This document shows positions 1 to 10,596 of a DNA stretch of 64,000 nucleotides, piece after piece; position 1 is the stretch's first letter; each line of letters starts with the position of its first letter. The stretch is taken from positions 17,529-81,528 of the forward strand of contig CALFEQ010000200.1 of assembly GCA_937949945.1 (NCBI GenBank), written 5' to 3'. The stretch is from an uncultured Myxococcales bacterium (GTDB lineage: Bacteria > Myxococcota_A > Polyangia > Polyangiales > Polyangiaceae). The notes below the pieces were generated by a model, which did no database searches, had not been told where the DNA came from, and worked only from the letters and a program-made list of their open reading frames with translations. The translations under genes and the position numbers were made by a program.

Positions 1-1
1 C

Positions 2-178
2 AAGGACCTCCTCCGCGAAGCCCGCGCGATCCGAGCAGAGGCCGCCGAATCGCGCGGCGAGCGCGTGACGCCGAGCGCCTCCGACGGCCCCACGCTGGCG
101 AAGGCCCTGGTCGAAGCGTGGCACGAGGGCTGGCTGGAGCTCTACGCCGTCGAGCCGCGGCCTCCGCTGCTCCGGTGA
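2..178 (+). CDS. C-terminal end of an unidentified protein (5' end outside window)
   Basis: An open frame enters from the left edge and stops at a TGA at 176-178, giving the last 58 residues of a protein. The segment is helical and charged at first (Lys/Arg/Glu/Ala-rich) and ends in a Trp/Leu-rich stretch followed by a Pro-rich tail. Codons end almost always in G or C, as in real genes of this genome. It converges with the minus-strand gene that ends at 269. No family is recognisable from so short a piece. Confidence 0.55.
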   Translation, partial: KDLLREARAIRAEAAESRGERVTPSASDGPTLAKALVEAWHEGWLELYAVEPRPPLLR

Positions 179-185
179 GCAGTCC

Positions 186-264
186 TCAGTCCTCGGTCCC
201 GGCGTCTGAGGATGCGCGCGCCAAAGGCGCGCGCGCCTGGAGCCTGGAGCCCGGAGCCTGGAGC
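186..264. repeat. Mosaic intergenic repeat, copy 1
   Basis: This spacer between two convergent genes is built from short modules. The modules are a TCCTCAGTCCTCGGTCC block, CGTCTGAGGATGCGCGCGCC, and three to four units of GGAGCCTGGAGCC. The same modules recur at 3900-4022, with the first two in inverted orientation, and partly at 14261-14287. The unit structure suggests an extragenic repeat family of this genome. Confidence 0.6.
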
Positions 265-268
265 CTGA

Positions 269-2035
269 TCAGAACCCCATCCTCCACCGCGCCGCCTCGC
301 GGAGGAGCCCGTCGGAGATCTCGACGCGCACGAACGCCTCCCCGCCCCTCTTGCCGACCGCGATCGCGAGCGGCGACGTCGGCAGGCTCGCCCGCTTGGG
401 ATCGAGCCGGAGAGGCTGACCGACGACGATCGTGGACGCGTCGTTGCCGATCGCCGACAAAAAGCGCCTGAGCGATGGCTCGTCGGCGAGCTTCCTGTCG
501 GTCTTGGCGCCGATCTTCAAGGTGACGACGGGCTCGGCGCCGGCGCCGAGCGAGAGCTTGCCGTCCGACACGAGCCACGCCGCGCCGACGTTCGCGGACG
601 CCGGGCCTCGAGGCGCCCCGCCGTCCTGCGCCGGGCGCGGAAGAGCGAGCGCCGGCTTCTGCGTCTTCGGCGGGTCGCGCAGCAGCGTGAGCACCTCGGC
701 GGTCCCGAGGCCGGGGAGCTCCTCGCGCGACGAGGTGACGCTCTTCGCGCGAAAGAGCTCCTTGAAAGGATCGATCTTCGCGAGCTCGAAGGCTCCGCGG
801 ATGGCCTTGTTCGCGGCCTCACCGTCACGCACCGGCGCGCGGAGGAAGAGCCCGGCGGGCTCCTCGAGCCCCAGGGCGAACGCGACGGCCTCGTCGCGCG
901 ACTTCGCGACGGCCTCGAAGACCTCGTGGAGCTTTTCGGGCTCCTTGAGCCTCGATCCGAGCGACGAGACGATGGCCTTCTCCATCGCGCTCGCCTGCTC
1001 CGCGCGCTCGTCCTCGCCGTCACGCGTGGACATCGCGAAGGCGGAGACCGCGGGCAGCTCGAGCAGCGGCGAGGCGTCGCCGACCTTCATCGTGTCGATC
1101 CACTTCTTCGCCTCGCTGGCGGGATCGGCGGTCGGCGCGAGCGTCGCCGTGAGGATTGCGGCGTCCTCGGTCACGTCGACGGCGACCCGGACCCGCTCGA
1201 GGCCGCCGATGATCGCGAAGCGCCGCGAGAGCACCGCGTCCAGCGTGGCGACGATCGCCGCGGGATCGCCGAAGTCGGGCGCTCGGCCTCGCTCGGCGCG
1301 CATGCGCTCGTCCTCGGTGAGCAGGAACGAGCGGCCCTCCTTCCAGGCGCTCTCGAGCTTCGGCTTGAGGAGCGTCTGGATCGCGGAGCGTGGGATCTCG
1401 AGCACCGCGGCCTCGGACGGCAGCGTCCGCGACGGCAGCGTCCGCGTGACGTACGGCGCGAGGAGCCTGAGGTCGTCGAGCCGCCGCCCGAGGACGAGGT
1501 AGCCGTTCTTCGTGAGGGCGACCTCGAACCGCCCGTCCCGCGGCGGCTCCGTCGGGCGCCGCGACGCGGGGACGAGCACGGTCATCCCTGCCTCTTCCCG
1601 AGCGACGAAGGGACCCGCGTCGCCGTCGCCGACGAGCATCGACCGGGCGCGACGCGGGTCGACGAGCCTCATCGCGACGACGAGGCTGGGATCGGCGGGA
1701 TCGCCCGCCGCAGCGCCGTACATCGGCGCGGTCCCGTCGAGCTCGCTCGCGAGGGTGATGTCGAGGTCCGCGAGCAAGACGACGACGCCGGGCAGCGTCG
1801 CAGGGAGGATGCCCGCCGGCCCTCCGACGCCGCGCTGCAGCTTGGTCCACGCCGCGTTCGGGGCGGCGACGTAGAGGTCGCAGAGGAGCCCGTCGGGGGC
1901 CGGCACCGGCGGCTCGACGACGGCGACGCCTGCGTCGGCGCCCGAGCCCGAGTCACCTCCGCCTCGCGCCAGCGCGAAGACCCCGGCGACGGCGGCCGCG
2001 GCCACGACGCCGACGTGCCATTTCCGCCACTTCAC
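269..2035 (-). CDS. Membrane-anchored hypothetical protein, about 588 aa
   Basis: This is a large envelope protein of unknown function. A GTG at 2035 with GGAAG eight bases upstream gives a start right before a single N-terminal membrane helix (about residues 5-25). An Asp/Gly/Pro-rich linker and a long, mostly beta/alpha soluble region of about 530 residues follow. There is no cysteine lipobox, so it is probably an uncleaved signal anchor with the bulk in the periplasm. An ATG 33 bases further upstream is in frame but would add a hydrophilic leader. The soluble part resembles in style the DUF3352-type secreted proteins of myxobacteria, but I see no diagnostic motif. It is divergent from frr. 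Confidence 0.75.
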   Translation of the reverse strand: MKWRKWHVGVVAAAAVAGVFALARGGGDSGSGADAGVAVVEPPVPAPDGLLCDLYVAAPNAAWTKLQRGVGGPAGILPATLPGVVVLLADLDITLASELDGTAPMYGAAAGDPADPSLVVAMRLVDPRRARSMLVGDGDAGPFVAREEAGMTVLVPASRRPTEPPRDGRFEVALTKNGYLVLGRRLDDLRLLAPYVTRTLPSRTLPSEAAVLEIPRSAIQTLLKPKLESAWKEGRSFLLTEDERMRAERGRAPDFGDPAAIVATLDAVLSRRFAIIGGLERVRVAVDVTEDAAILTATLAPTADPASEAKKWIDTMKVGDASPLLELPAVSAFAMSTRDGEDERAEQASAMEKAIVSSLGSRLKEPEKLHEVFEAVAKSRDEAVAFALGLEEPAGLFLRAPVRDGEAANKAIRGAFELAKIDPFKELFRAKSVTSSREELPGLGTAEVLTLLRDPPKTQKPALALPRPAQDGGAPRGPASANVGAAWLVSDGKLSLGAGAEPVVTLKIGAKTDRKLADEPSLRRFLSAIGNDASTIVVGQPLRLDPKRASLPTSPLAIAVGKRGGEAFVRVEISDGLLREAARWRMGF

Positions 2036-2254
2036 GGGCGCTTCCACGCGGCATGGATACCATGCCAACGTCGGGCAGAGTCCAGCGCGTCTCGGCTGGT
2101 GACGTGTCGGACGCCGACCCGCTTGCGCGGAGCAGAGCTCAATCGAGCACGTGGCAGAACGCCGCCCCTTCCGGTCCCCCCGGTCCTCGGGCTAAGGTGC
2201 GAGCTCGGATCGTGCGCCCGTCGTCAGGGCGTCCCTTCACTCGCGGAGCCCCCG

Positions 2255-2812
2255 ATGCTCGACGACATACACAAAGAGTTGGTCTCTTCGATCGCGAAGG
2301 CCCACGACGCGCTCAGGCGCGAGCTCGCGAAGCTGCGTGCCGGACGCGCCAACCCCAACCTCCTCGATGGGATCCGCGTCGACTACTACGGGACGATGAC
2401 GCCGCTGAGCCAGATGGCCAACATCGCCGTCCCCGAGCCTCGGCTCATCACGGTCAAGCCGTGGGACAAGACGCAGGTCAAGGCCGTCGAGAAGGCGCTT
2501 CGGGAGAGCGATCTGAACCTCAACCCCCAGACGGACGGCGACCTCATCCGCATCCCGCTTCCGCCCCTGACGGAGGAGCGCCGCAAGGAGTTCGTCAAGA
2601 TCGCCAAGAAGTACGGCGAGGAGTGCAAAGTGGCGATCCGCAAGGCCCGTCACGAGGCGCTCGACATGCTGAACGAGCTCGACAAGGGGGGCGAGGTAGG
2701 TGCGGATGACGTCGAGCGCGCCAAGAAAAAGGCCGAAGAGACCGTGGCGGAGGCCGTGAAGACCGTCGACGGGATCGTCGCCCAAAAAGAAAAGGACATC
2801 ATGGAGGTATGA
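2255..2812 (+). CDS. frr: Ribosome recycling factor
   Basis: Ribosome recycling factor, 185 aa, the exact usual length. Together with EF-G it splits the post-termination 70S ribosome in the cytoplasm. The signature RAGRANPNLLDGI near residues 28-40 and the segment I-P-LPPLTEERRKE are both present, and the C-terminal helix has the expected Lys/Glu-rich coiled-coil. The start is the ATG beginning MLDDIHKEL; an upstream in-frame extension is possible only on paper because that region belongs to the antisense gene. It is followed 121 bp later by the PP2C gene on the same strand. Confidence 0.97.
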   Translation: MLDDIHKELVSSIAKAHDALRRELAKLRAGRANPNLLDGIRVDYYGTMTPLSQMANIAVPEPRLITVKPWDKTQVKAVEKALRESDLNLNPQTDGDLIRIPLPPLTEERRKEFVKIAKKYGEECKVAIRKARHEALDMLNELDKGGEVGADDVERAKKKAEETVAEAVKTVDGIVAQKEKDIMEV

Positions 2813-2933
2813 CCTCCTTGACACCCGCCGGGTTCCCGGTGAGCCTGATCTGTATGCGTCGGCGGGCGGTCGACTCTTCCGGTGCTAGCTTGAGATATCC
2901 CCGACGGGTTTATCGCGCGGAGTCGTCCACTTG

Positions 2934-3746
2934 ATGCGGGCAATCGCAGCGGGAGCAAGCGACGTAGGGCTCCAGCGGGAGCACAACGAGGACTCCTATG
3001 TCGTGCTCAAAGAGTACGACCTCTTCGTCGTTGCAGACGGGATGGGCGGTCACCGTGCAGGTGACGTCGCCTCGAAGCTCGCGACGGAGACGATCAGCGA
3101 GTTCTTCAAGTCGACGGCGAACGACGACGTGACGTGGCCGTTCCACTTCGACACGAACCTGTCGGAGGAGGAGAACCGGCTGCTCACGGGCATTCGGGTC
3201 GCGAACCGACAGATCTTCGAACGAAGCACGAGGTCACGCGAGTACCACGGCATGGGCACGACCGTCGTGGGCGCGATGTTCAGCCCCCGCAAGGGTCGCA
3301 TGTACATCGGCCACGTCGGCGACTCGCGTTGCTACCGCATCCGTGACGGGCGCATCCAGCTCCTCACGCGAGACCATTCGCTCATCAACGACTACCTGCT
3401 CGCGATGCCGGACCTCACCGAGGAGCAGCGGAGCGAGCTTCCGAAGAACGTCATCACGCGAGCGCTCGGCATGCAGGATCAGGTCGTCGTCGACCTCCAG
3501 CACGACGAGCCGCGACCGGGCGACGTCTACGTCCTCTGCTCCGACGGCCTGTCCGGAATGGTCCAGGACGAGGAGATCGAGCGCATCGTCGTCCAGAACC
3601 CCGACATCCGCGAAGCCTGCGCGAAGCTCATCGCGCGGGCGAACGAGCAGGGCGGCGAGGACAACGTCACGGCCGTCCTCATCAAGATCCTCGACGAGGG
3701 CTCCGACGCCCCCACCGAGGAGCTTCCCGCAGCGCGCTCGCGCTAG
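2934..3746 (+). CDS. PP2C-family Ser/Thr protein phosphatase (Stp1/PrpC type)
   Basis: A cytoplasmic metal-dependent Ser/Thr phosphatase of 270 aa, expected to reverse Hanks-type kinase phosphorylation. The PPM motifs appear in order: a near N-terminal RxHNEDS (residues about 16-22), VADGMGGH (about 36-43), GDSRCYR (about 128-134), CSDGLSG (about 200-206) and the terminal GGEDNVTAV. The four metal-binding aspartates sit in these motifs. It is a single-domain enzyme without membrane segment. The ATG is chosen over the TTG immediately before it. Myxobacteria carry many such phosphatases; a matching kinase is encoded at 40.2-41.7 kb but linkage between the two is only inference. Confidence 0.95.
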   Translation: MRAIAAGASDVGLQREHNEDSYVVLKEYDLFVVADGMGGHRAGDVASKLATETISEFFKSTANDDVTWPFHFDTNLSEEENRLLTGIRVANRQIFERSTRSREYHGMGTTVVGAMFSPRKGRMYIGHVGDSRCYRIRDGRIQLLTRDHSLINDYLLAMPDLTEEQRSELPKNVITRALGMQDQVVVDLQHDEPRPGDVYVLCSDGLSGMVQDEEIERIVVQNPDIREACAKLIARANEQGGEDNVTAVLIKILDEGSDAPTEELPAARSR

Positions 3747-4105
3747 CAGCCTCGGCGACCCCGCACGGGCCGGAGGAGCGTCGCGTTTCGCGTCGCTCCC
3801 CGGCCCGTATGACTTCGTCCAGCTGGAGTCTCCAGCCTTTCGGAGCCTGCGGGCAGCCTCTCCCGTCGGCTGACCTGAAGTTTGCCCGTATCGCCGAGCC
3901 GGGCGCGCGCTCGGCGCGCGCATCCTCAGACGCTGAGGACCGAGGACCGAGGACTGAGGACCGGAATCCGGAGACGAAAGTCCCCGGAGCCTGGAGCCCG
4001 GAGCCTGGAGCCTGGAGCCCGACGTCAGTCGTTGCGCGCAGCGAAGAGCCGGTCTAGAGGTTGCTCCCCTTCCGGCTTCCGCGAGCCTTTCGGCGGAGTC
4101 GCAGC
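3747..4105. other. Intergenic region with repeat modules
   Basis: This is a 359-bp gap between the PP2C gene and the DedA gene. Its first half (3750-3895) shows no coding signal and no obvious promoter. Its second half is mostly the mosaic repeat annotated separately. CGGAG at 4094-4098 is the likely ribosome binding site of the DedA gene. Confidence 0.6.
3900..4022. repeat. Mosaic intergenic repeat, copy 2
   Basis: The segment contains GCGCGCATCCTCAGACG (the reverse complement of the copy 1 module), an inverted pair CCTCAG-ACG-CTGAGG, and repeated GAGGACC units. The end is a run of GGAGCCTGGAGCC units in the same orientation as copy 1. Some modules are therefore inverted and others not, as expected for recombined or shuffled elements. 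Confidence 0.6.
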
Positions 4106-4765
4106 ATGCACGAGCTCCTCGAACTCTTCCGCACGCTCACGAAGAATCTCGATCAGTTCACGATCGAGCATGGCAACACGACGTACGCCATCCTGATGGC
4201 GATCGTCTTCGTCGAGACGGGGCTCGTCATCATGCCCTTCTTGCCCGGCGACTCGCTCCTGTTCGCGGCAGGAGCGGTCGCCTCGCGTGGCTATCTGAAC
4301 GTCACCGTCCTCGCGACCGGTCTCATCATCGCGGCCATCGTCGGCGACACGGTCAACTACCACGTCGGCAAGGCGATCGGCCCGCGCGTCATGAAGGGCG
4401 AGAAATCGCGCTTCTTCAACAAGAAGCACCTCGACAAGACGCACCGGTTCTTCGAGAAGTACGGCGGCAAGACGATCATCCTCGCGCGCTTCGTCCCGAT
4501 CGTGCGCACGTTCGCGCCGTTCGTCGCGGGCGCCGGCGTGATGAACTACCGCAAGTTCATCATCTACAACGTCGTCGGCGCGATCGCGTGGGTGACGCTG
4601 ATGCTCGGCTCGGGCTGGGCGCTCGGGCAGGTGCCCTTCGTGAAGGAGCACTTCGAGCTCATCGTCATCGCGATCGTCTTCATCTCCGTCCTTCCGATGA
4701 TCGTCGAGTGGTGGAAGGCGCGCGGGAGCAAGGAGGCCGAAGAGGGCGCCGAGAAGGTGTCGTGA
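4106..4765 (+). CDS. DedA-family inner membrane protein
   Basis: DedA/VTT (SNARE-associated) integral membrane protein, 219 aa, a normal length. The family acts in undecaprenyl-phosphate or phospholipid flipping and membrane homeostasis. Hallmarks seen are the E-x-G-L-x-x-x-P-F-L-P-G-D-S-L re-entrant loop near residues 35-50, a G-D-x-x-x-Y-x-x-G segment, and the second re-entrant motif R-F-x-P-x-x-R near residues 130-140. The C-terminal membrane helix is followed by a short Lys/Glu-rich tail. The ATG at 4106 has CGGAG eight bases upstream; a TTG at 4061 would add a non-membrane leader and is less likely. Confidence 0.93.
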   Translation: MHELLELFRTLTKNLDQFTIEHGNTTYAILMAIVFVETGLVIMPFLPGDSLLFAAGAVASRGYLNVTVLATGLIIAAIVGDTVNYHVGKAIGPRVMKGEKSRFFNKKHLDKTHRFFEKYGGKTIILARFVPIVRTFAPFVAGAGVMNYRKFIIYNVVGAIAWVTLMLGSGWALGQVPFVKEHFELIVIAIVFISVLPMIVEWWKARGSKEAEEGAEKVS

Positions 4766-4939
4766 GCGCGGGCGGACCGGCGCTGCGGCCCTGACGCCCC
4801 GAAGGCGCGGGTCCGCCGCCCCGCTCGAAGGTCGGGATCCGCCCACGGCCCCGGTCACGCGTCGGCATCGGCGCGGGTAACGCGACCGGACGCGAGCGCC
4901 GCCCTAGCGGGAGCATGACGCTCGTACTAGAGTCCGGTC

Positions 4940-6697
<1,758 letters not shown>

Positions 6698-6700
6698 GCG

Positions 6701-7099
6701 ATGCAGCGCGCGCGGCCCCCTTTCGGCTACGGGCCTTACGAGCCGCCGGGCTTCGGAGGCGGACGCCCGGCCGTGATCGTCTGGTACCGGATCTACGCGC
6801 TGGCCGTCGTGGCGCTCTACGCGAGCATCTTCGTGCTCTGGCAGTTCTGGGTGCCGTCGGCCGCGGACGGCGACATGACCGTGGCGGACGCGACGTCGCT
6901 CATGCTGCTCGGGATCTTCGGCCTGGTTTTCGGCGCGTTCTTCCTCCTCGCCGCGTTCGTCCCGTACAAGCCGTGGGGCTGGACCGTGGGTCTCGTCGCG
7001 ATCTGCCTCGGCCTGTCGAGCTGTCTCATCGTCGTGACGATCCCCCTGCTCATCCATTGGATGAAACCAGCGACGAAGGCGGCGTTCGGCCGGCTCTAG
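6701..7099 (+). CDS. Small three-helix membrane protein
   Basis: An unrecognised 132-aa protein that starts three bases after the mutase stop codon, so it is very likely co-transcribed with it. A Pro/Gly/Tyr-rich 25-residue N-terminus precedes three hydrophobic helices (roughly residues 27-50, 66-87 and 93-115). A short basic tail follows. There are no catalytic motifs. It may simply be a membrane passenger of the operon; a role with the mutase is not supported by sequence. Confidence 0.75.
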   Translation: MQRARPPFGYGPYEPPGFGGGRPAVIVWYRIYALAVVALYASIFVLWQFWVPSAADGDMTVADATSLMLLGIFGLVFGAFFLLAAFVPYKPWGWTVGLVAICLGLSSCLIVVTIPLLIHWMKPATKAAFGRL

Positions 7100-7128
7100 G
7101 TCGGCCGGCTGACCGCGCGGCTCGCCCT

Positions 7129-8550
7129 TCATTCGCTCGGCCGAAGCGGAGCGATGCGTGCGGCGATCTCCTCGCCTTGTCGGATGGCGTCCGGGATGCC
7201 CGTGCCGAGGTAGCCGTTGCCGCCGACGTGCAGGCCGCGGTGCATGGCGACGCGCGTGAGGATGCGGCGGACGCGCGGGATGTGGCCGACGTACGGCTGC
7301 GGGGTGGCGCCGCGGAAGCGGAACACCTTCGCGAACATCGGCGGGCGATCGATGCCGAGCAGGTCGAGGACCTGTCCGCGCGCGATGCGCACGAGCTCGT
7401 CGTCGTCGCGCTCGACCATCGCCTCGTTGCCGGCCCCGCCGGCGAAGATGCGAAGCAGGATCTGCCCCGCGGGCGCGCGGTGGTCCCACTTGCTGGAGAC
7501 GAACGTGCACGCGAGGATCGGCCGGTTCTCGGCGCGCGGGACGAGGAAGCCGACCGAGTCGAGGGGATGGCGCACGTCGTACTTCCGGTACGCGAGGAAG
7601 ATCGTCGCCGTCGAGGTGTAGGCGATCTCCGAGCACATCGCCGCGAGCGCGGGATCGAAGTCCGCCACGAGCTTCGCGACCACGCGCGCAGGCACGGCGA
7701 GCGCGACGTCGTCGGCGAAGAGCGGGCCCTCCGTCGTCTCGACGACCCAGCGGCCCCGCGCGTCGCCCTCCGGCAGCCGGTCGATGCGACGCGCGGCGCG
7801 CCGCGTGAACACCTCCGCGTCGCGAAGCCGGTGCGCCACGTTCACCACGAGATCGCCGACGCCGCGCTTGAGCGAGATGAACGCGCTCGGCTGGACCCCG
7901 CCCGAGCTCGACTGCTCGCGCCGCTTCTCCTTCAGCGCGCGCATCGCGAGGACGAGCGAGCCGTGCTCGCGCTCGGCCTCGACGAGCTGCGGGACGCAGG
8001 CGCGCACGGAGAGCGAATACGGATCGCCGGCGAAGATGCCGCCGAGGAGCGGACCCGCGATGCGCTCGGCCACGTCGGGGCCGAGGCGCCGGCTGATGAA
8101 CGATCCGATGCTCTCGTCGTCGTCCTCCTTCCACTGGCGCGGAGGAACGAGCAGATCGAGCCCGGCGCGCATCTTCGCGTCCCAGCCGAGCAGCTCGCTC
8201 TCGACGATCGGCTTGATCTCGGTGGGCACGCCGAGGATGAGCCCCTCGGGCATGGGATAGAGCTTGCGCTGCCACACGATGTGGACGCGGCGCGTGTCCG
8301 GCCGCGTCCCGATGAGCTCGTCACCGAGGCCGACCGCCTTCGCGAGCCGCGTCGCGTGCGGCTTCGACGCCACCCACGAGTCGGGTCCGGCGTCGATGAT
8401 GAACCCGTTGTGCCGGATCGTGACGAGGTTGCCGCCGAGATGCGAGCCGGCCTCGACGATGCGCACCTCGCAGCGCTCTTCGGCTTTCTCGAGGGCGTGC
8501 GCGATCGCGAGCCCCGTGATGCCACCCCCGACGATGACGACGCGCTTCAT
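7129..8550 (-). CDS. hemY: FAD-dependent protoporphyrinogen (or coproporphyrinogen) oxidase
   Basis: Oxygen-dependent porphyrinogen oxidase, 473 aa, the last gene of a heme operon. The N-terminus has the Rossmann FAD motif VVIVGGGITGL followed by E-A-x-x-x-L-G-G-N. The family segment D-x-G-P-D-S-W appears near residue 57 and the C-terminal FAD-contact motif GNGYLGTGIPDAI near the end. The ATG overlaps the hemH stop by four bases, which implies translational coupling. The protein could feed either the protoporphyrin or the coproporphyrin branch; the sequence alone does not decide, though pairing with a HemH-like chelatase is compatible with both. Confidence 0.95.
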   Translation of the reverse strand: MKRVVIVGGGITGLAIAHALEKAEERCEVRIVEAGSHLGGNLVTIRHNGFIIDAGPDSWVASKPHATRLAKAVGLGDELIGTRPDTRRVHIVWQRKLYPMPEGLILGVPTEIKPIVESELLGWDAKMRAGLDLLVPPRQWKEDDDESIGSFISRRLGPDVAERIAGPLLGGIFAGDPYSLSVRACVPQLVEAEREHGSLVLAMRALKEKRREQSSSGGVQPSAFISLKRGVGDLVVNVAHRLRDAEVFTRRAARRIDRLPEGDARGRWVVETTEGPLFADDVALAVPARVVAKLVADFDPALAAMCSEIAYTSTATIFLAYRKYDVRHPLDSVGFLVPRAENRPILACTFVSSKWDHRAPAGQILLRIFAGGAGNEAMVERDDDELVRIARGQVLDLLGIDRPPMFAKVFRFRGATPQPYVGHIPRVRRILTRVAMHRGLHVGGNGYLGTGIPDAIRQGEEIAARIAPLRPSE

Positions 8551-9545
8551 CCCCCTCGCTTCACGTGTCGTGGAGTCGCGCTCCCCGGAGGCACGGACGG
8601 ATCGTCGTCACCGGATCGAGAGCGCCCGAGGAGATCGCCGGCAACGGAGGCGAGCGCGTCGATCAGTCCGCTGGATGCGTTCAGCGAAGCGCTTCTATAT
8701 GCGGTCATTCCCAGCTCCCGTGCCCAGGTCGTCGCCTCGATATCGAGGTCATAGAGGATCTCCACATGATCGGCCAGAAACCCGATCGGGGCGAGGACGA
8801 CGTGCCGCCGGCCACGCCCCGACAGCTCGGCCAGCGTCGACCGTAGATCCGGCCCCAGCCACTCGAGCCCGGGCTCGGCCCCCTGGCTCTGGAACGCCAC
8901 GACGTGCTCGGAGAAGGCTCCACCGCGGGCACGTACGGCGGCCACGACGTCCTCGGCGCTCGCGCGCACCTCGCGCTCGTAGGGGTCGCCGGCCCGGAGG
9001 ACGGACACCGGGAGGCTGTGGGCCGTGAGCACGACCGCGGTTCGGTCCGCCTCGGCCGCCGGCACGCGCGCGAGCGCGTCGAGCACCGCGCCCGCGAAGG
9101 CACCGGTGAGCTCGGGCGTTCGACCCCAGTTCGGCGCGCAGACGACCTCGAGCGTGGGGTCGACCTCGCGGGCCGCCGCCGTCATCGCCGCGCCGTACAC
9201 GGCGGCCGAGTGCTGGGCGAGCGGCACTGCCACCACACGCCGCACCCCGCGCGAGGCGAGCTCGGCCAGGACGTCCTTCGGATACGGCGACCACAGACGA
9301 TTGGCCAGCCGCACCGGGAGGCCGAGGCGAGCCTCGAGCGCTCGAGCGACGTCGCGGTTGATCGCGTTCAGCGGCGAGCGGCCGCCGATCGCTTCGTAGC
9401 GGCGGCGGATCTCGGCGACGAGGTCGGGCGAAGGAGCGTGCCCGCGCCGGATGTTGCGGAGGAACTCCGGCAGATCGTCGAGCGACTCGACCGTGCCGTG
9501 CGCGACGAGCACGACCGCCGTCTCGTGCGCGACCGCGACGGTCAT
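8547..9545 (-). CDS. hemH: Ferrochelatase
   Basis: Ferrochelatase, 332 aa, which inserts ferrous iron into the porphyrin at the end of heme synthesis. The catalytic histidine lies in LTAHSLP and the glutamate region in the C-terminal P-I-G-F-L-A-D-H-V-E-I-L-Y-D-L-D motif; the N-terminal VLVAHGTVESLDDLPEFL is typical. The ATG at 9545 overlaps the hemE stop (ATGA), and its own stop overlaps the hemY start in the same way. A much longer in-frame reading upstream is only the shadow of hemE. No Cys cluster for a 2Fe-2S centre is seen. Confidence 0.95.
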   Translation of the reverse strand: MTVAVAHETAVVLVAHGTVESLDDLPEFLRNIRRGHAPSPDLVAEIRRRYEAIGGRSPLNAINRDVARALEARLGLPVRLANRLWSPYPKDVLAELASRGVRRVVAVPLAQHSAAVYGAAMTAAAREVDPTLEVVCAPNWGRTPELTGAFAGAVLDALARVPAAEADRTAVVLTAHSLPVSVLRAGDPYEREVRASAEDVVAAVRARGGAFSEHVVAFQSQGAEPGLEWLGPDLRSTLAELSGRGRRHVVLAPIGFLADHVEILYDLDIEATTWARELGMTAYRSASLNASSGLIDALASVAGDLLGRSRSGDDDPSVPPGSATPRHVKRGG

Positions 9546-10561
9546 GACCGCGAGGATGTCCGGTGGACGAAATCGACGACGGCCTGCACCGTCTCGACGG
9601 GGGTCTCCGGGAGGATGCCGTGCCCGAGGTTGAACACGTGCCCGGGCCTGCCGCCCACCTCGTCGAGCACCCGCTGCGCGCGCGCCTCCGCGACGGCGCG
9701 TGGCGCGAGGAGCACCGTCGGGTCGAGGTTGCCCTGGATGGCGACGTCGCCGAGCTTCGCCCACGTCTCCGCGATCGGAGTGCGCCAGTCGAGGCCGATC
9801 ACGGTCCCTCCGGCGTCGCGCATCGACGGCAGGAGAGACTGGGTGCCGACGCCGAAGTGGATGACCGGCACCCCGCGCTTCGCGACGTCCTGCAGGATGT
9901 GGGCGACGTGCGGCTTGACGTACTCGTCGTAGTCGACCGGTCCGAGCTGCCCCACCCACGAGTCGAAGAGCTGGACCGCGTCCGCGCCGGCGTCGATTTG
10001 GCGGTTCAGGTAGCGCCGCACGACCTCCGCGAGCTTGCTCATGAGGAGGTTCCAGACCTCCGGCTCCGTGTACATGAGCCGCTTGGTCTTCGCGAAGTGC
10101 TGGCTCTTGCCGCCCTCGACGAGGTAGCTCGCGAGCGTGAACGGCCCGCCCGCGAAGCCGATGAGCGGGACCGTGAGCTCCTTCTTCAGGAGCTGGATCG
10201 CCTTCATCACGTAGCCGAGCCCTTCCTCGGGCTCGATGATGCGGAGCGCCTCGACGCCCGCGCGATCCCTGATCGGGGCATGGATGACCGGCCCTTCGCC
10301 CTTCGCGAACTCGAAGGGCGCGCCCATCGGCTCGAGCGGCAACAGGATGTCCGCGAAGAGGATCGCGGCGTCGACGCCGAGCTTCATCGGCTGCAGGGTG
10401 ACCTGCATCGCGAGCTCGGGCGTCTTGCAGAGCTCGAGGAGCGAGTGCTTTTCGCGGAGCGCGCGGTACTCGGCCATGTAGCGGCCTGCCTGCCGCATCA
10501 TCCATACCGGCGTGCAGTCGACGGGCTCGCGACGGCACGCGCGGAGGAACCGGTCGTTCAT
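9542..10561 (-). CDS. hemE: Uroporphyrinogen decarboxylase
   Basis: Uroporphyrinogen III decarboxylase, 339 aa, the first gene of the hemE-hemH-hemY operon. Diagnostic pieces are the N-terminal P-V-W-M-M-R-Q-A-G-R-Y, the Asp of the FADILLP loop, GFAGGPFTLASY, and FNLGHGILPETP near the C-terminus. The ATG at 10561 gives the standard N-terminus (MNDRFLRAC); in-frame sequence upstream to 11056 is out-of-frame shadow of the neighbouring gene. It removes four acetate carboxyls to give coproporphyrinogen III in the cytoplasm. Confidence 0.97.
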   Translation of the reverse strand: MNDRFLRACRREPVDCTPVWMMRQAGRYMAEYRALREKHSLLELCKTPELAMQVTLQPMKLGVDAAILFADILLPLEPMGAPFEFAKGEGPVIHAPIRDRAGVEALRIIEPEEGLGYVMKAIQLLKKELTVPLIGFAGGPFTLASYLVEGGKSQHFAKTKRLMYTEPEVWNLLMSKLAEVVRRYLNRQIDAGADAVQLFDSWVGQLGPVDYDEYVKPHVAHILQDVAKRGVPVIHFGVGTQSLLPSMRDAGGTVIGLDWRTPIAETWAKLGDVAIQGNLDPTVLLAPRAVAEARAQRVLDEVGGRPGHVFNLGHGILPETPVETVQAVVDFVHRTSSRS

Positions 10562-10596
10562 ACCGGCGAGCCTATCACCATTGTTCGGATGGCGGG

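Noticed and set aside
926..2812. 628-codon plus-strand frame that ends in ribosome recycling factor
   Set aside because: Only the last 185 codons match the family; the rest is antisense to the minus-strand membrane protein and Arg/Asp/Glu-rich.
2818..2853. TTGACA-like promoter before the PP2C gene
   Set aside because: TTGACA has no -10 within 15-19 bases; the nearest TATG is more than 24 bases away.
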